13,175 nucleotides of DNA from an uncultured bacterium. GTDB taxonomy: Bacteria > Patescibacteriota > Patescibacteriia > UBA1558 > GWA2-36-10. The translations under genes were made by a program, and so were the position numbers. Under the pieces are notes generated by a model that saw only the letters and a program-made list of their open reading frames with translations, was not told the origin of the DNA and did not search any database. Position 1 is the stretch's first letter; every line of letters starts with the position of its first letter. Location of the stretch: assembly GCA_937912185.1 (NCBI GenBank), contig CALDOH010000068.1, positions 1 through 13,175 on the forward strand, read 5' to 3'. Below, piece by piece: positions 12,603 to 13,175 of this stretch.

Positions 12603-13175
12603 TTAATCTAAGGGGCTATTTATATTTTGAAAAAAATTGCGAGCGACCTTGGTATATTTTTCAGTAGTCTTGATACTACTATGACCCAATAGTTTTTGAA
12701 TAAAACGAATATCCAGTCCGTTCTCCAATAAATGAGTAGCAAAACTATGACGCAGGCTATGACAGCTAGCGTCTGTTTTTATTTTTGATTTCTCTACAGC
12801 TTGATCAAAAATTTTTTGAGCACTCCTTTGACTGAGATGGCTCTTCTCAATCTGACCACCAAACAGATATTTTTGTTCACTTGGTAATTTTGGCAAATAT
12901 AAATTCAAAAATTTTGAGCTAATATCACTGAGTAAAGTATATCTATCTTTACTGCCTTTACCATCTTTGACCAATAGACTTCTACTATTCATATCCAAAT
13001 GAATAATTTTTAGCTTTACTACTTCTGATACTCTTAATCCTGAGCCGTAGAGCAAAGACAAAAGTAATTTGTGTTTGATATTGCTAGCACAGTTGATAAT
13101 TTTTATAATTTCTAGCTTTGTCAAAACTATAGGCAAAAACTTTTCTTTTTTGGGACGACGAATATTAAAAAACAG
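12603..13175 (-). CDS. Tyrosine recombinase (XerC/D-like), 5' end outside window
   Basis: Site-specific DNA recombinase of the phage-integrase family. The frame stays open to the window edge (upstream residues read NIRRPKKEKFLPIV), so the TTG at 13136 is not the real start and the N-terminal SAM-like DNA-binding domain lies outside. The catalytic domain is complete. Numbering from 13136: R35 in GLRVSEV, K60 in GKGSKDR, H126 and R129 in HSLRH, H152 in LGHSS, and the nucleophile Y161 in TTEKYTKV. It should therefore be active. It could be the chromosome-dimer-resolving Xer recombinase, which reduced genomes often keep as a single copy, or an integrase of a mobile element. No attachment site, dif site or cassette array is visible here. 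It lacks the extra insert seen in integron integrases. Confidence 0.9.
   Translation of the reverse strand: MFFNIRRPKKEKFLPIVLTKLEIIKIINCASNIKHKLLLSLLYGSGLRVSEVVKLKIIHLDMNSRSLLVKDGKGSKDRYTLLSDISSKFLNLYLPKLPSEQKYLFGGQIEKSHLSQRSAQKIFDQAVEKSKIKTDASCHSLRHSFATHLLENGLDIRFIQKLLGHSSIKTTEKYTKVARNFFQNINSPLD

Noticed and set aside
12603..13175. Integron integrase
   Set aside because: The catalytic domain lacks the extra insert of integron integrases, and no attC-like array is seen.
1..13175. CRISPR array, tRNA or rRNA genes, insertion sequence
   Set aside because: No regularly spaced direct repeats, cloverleaf with CCA-type features, rRNA-like stretches or transposase were found on reading both strands.

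Overview
The window looks like a chromosomal stretch from a small-genome, AT-rich bacterium, most likely a member of the Candidate Phyla Radiation (Patescibacteria, Parcubacteria-like). This placement is an inference. It rests on the AT-rich sequence, lysine- and asparagine-rich proteins, very tight gene spacing, an almost complete lack of Shine-Dalgarno sites, and this mixture of compact housekeeping genes. TGA works as a stop at the end of polA, where holA starts in the overlapping ATGA. That argues against the recoded (TGA = Gly) Gracilibacteria and Absconditabacteria.

Layout. Bases 1-3435 (+) hold the 5'-truncated polA (DNA polymerase I, with proofreading and polymerase motifs intact) overlapping holA (Pol III delta, the clamp-loader subunit); a hairpin terminator follows. 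Bases 3445-4615 (-) hold an AlkD-like DNA glycosylase followed by a Nudix hydrolase, a probable two-gene repair and nucleotide-sanitation unit. Bases 4669-4995 (-) encode ribosomal protein S20, closed by a clear terminator. Bases 5074-5322 (+) encode an unrecognised 82-residue protein. Its 3' end overlaps truB (tRNA pseudouridine-55 synthase, -, 5288-6070), and its probable terminator lies inside truB. Bases 6171-6413 (+) encode an 80-residue two-helix membrane protein with unusually strong promoter and ribosome-binding signals. A bidirectional terminator separates it from a large class A penicillin-binding protein (-, 6468-9401) with two C-terminal Ig-like modules. From a symmetric divergent promoter, tyrS (+, 9469-10677) leads into a DUF998-type membrane protein. 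The right end (11300-13175) looks more accessory: a GC-rich palindromic element, a GNAT acetyltransferase, an MsrQ/YedZ-like haem membrane protein, and a tyrosine recombinase that runs off the edge.

How the genes work together. Most of the window is core information processing (replication, repair, translation, tRNA modification) plus cell-wall synthesis. No defence system, CRISPR array, phage module or multi-gene novel system is visible. The most interesting signals are regulatory. Three minus-strand genes (alkD-like, truB, PBP) have TGn-extended -10 elements placed so that transcripts would start at or within about 3 nt of the ATG, suggesting leaderless mRNAs. The PBP/tyrS gap has mirror-image -10 boxes. 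The 80-residue membrane gene is the only one with a strong Shine-Dalgarno sequence.
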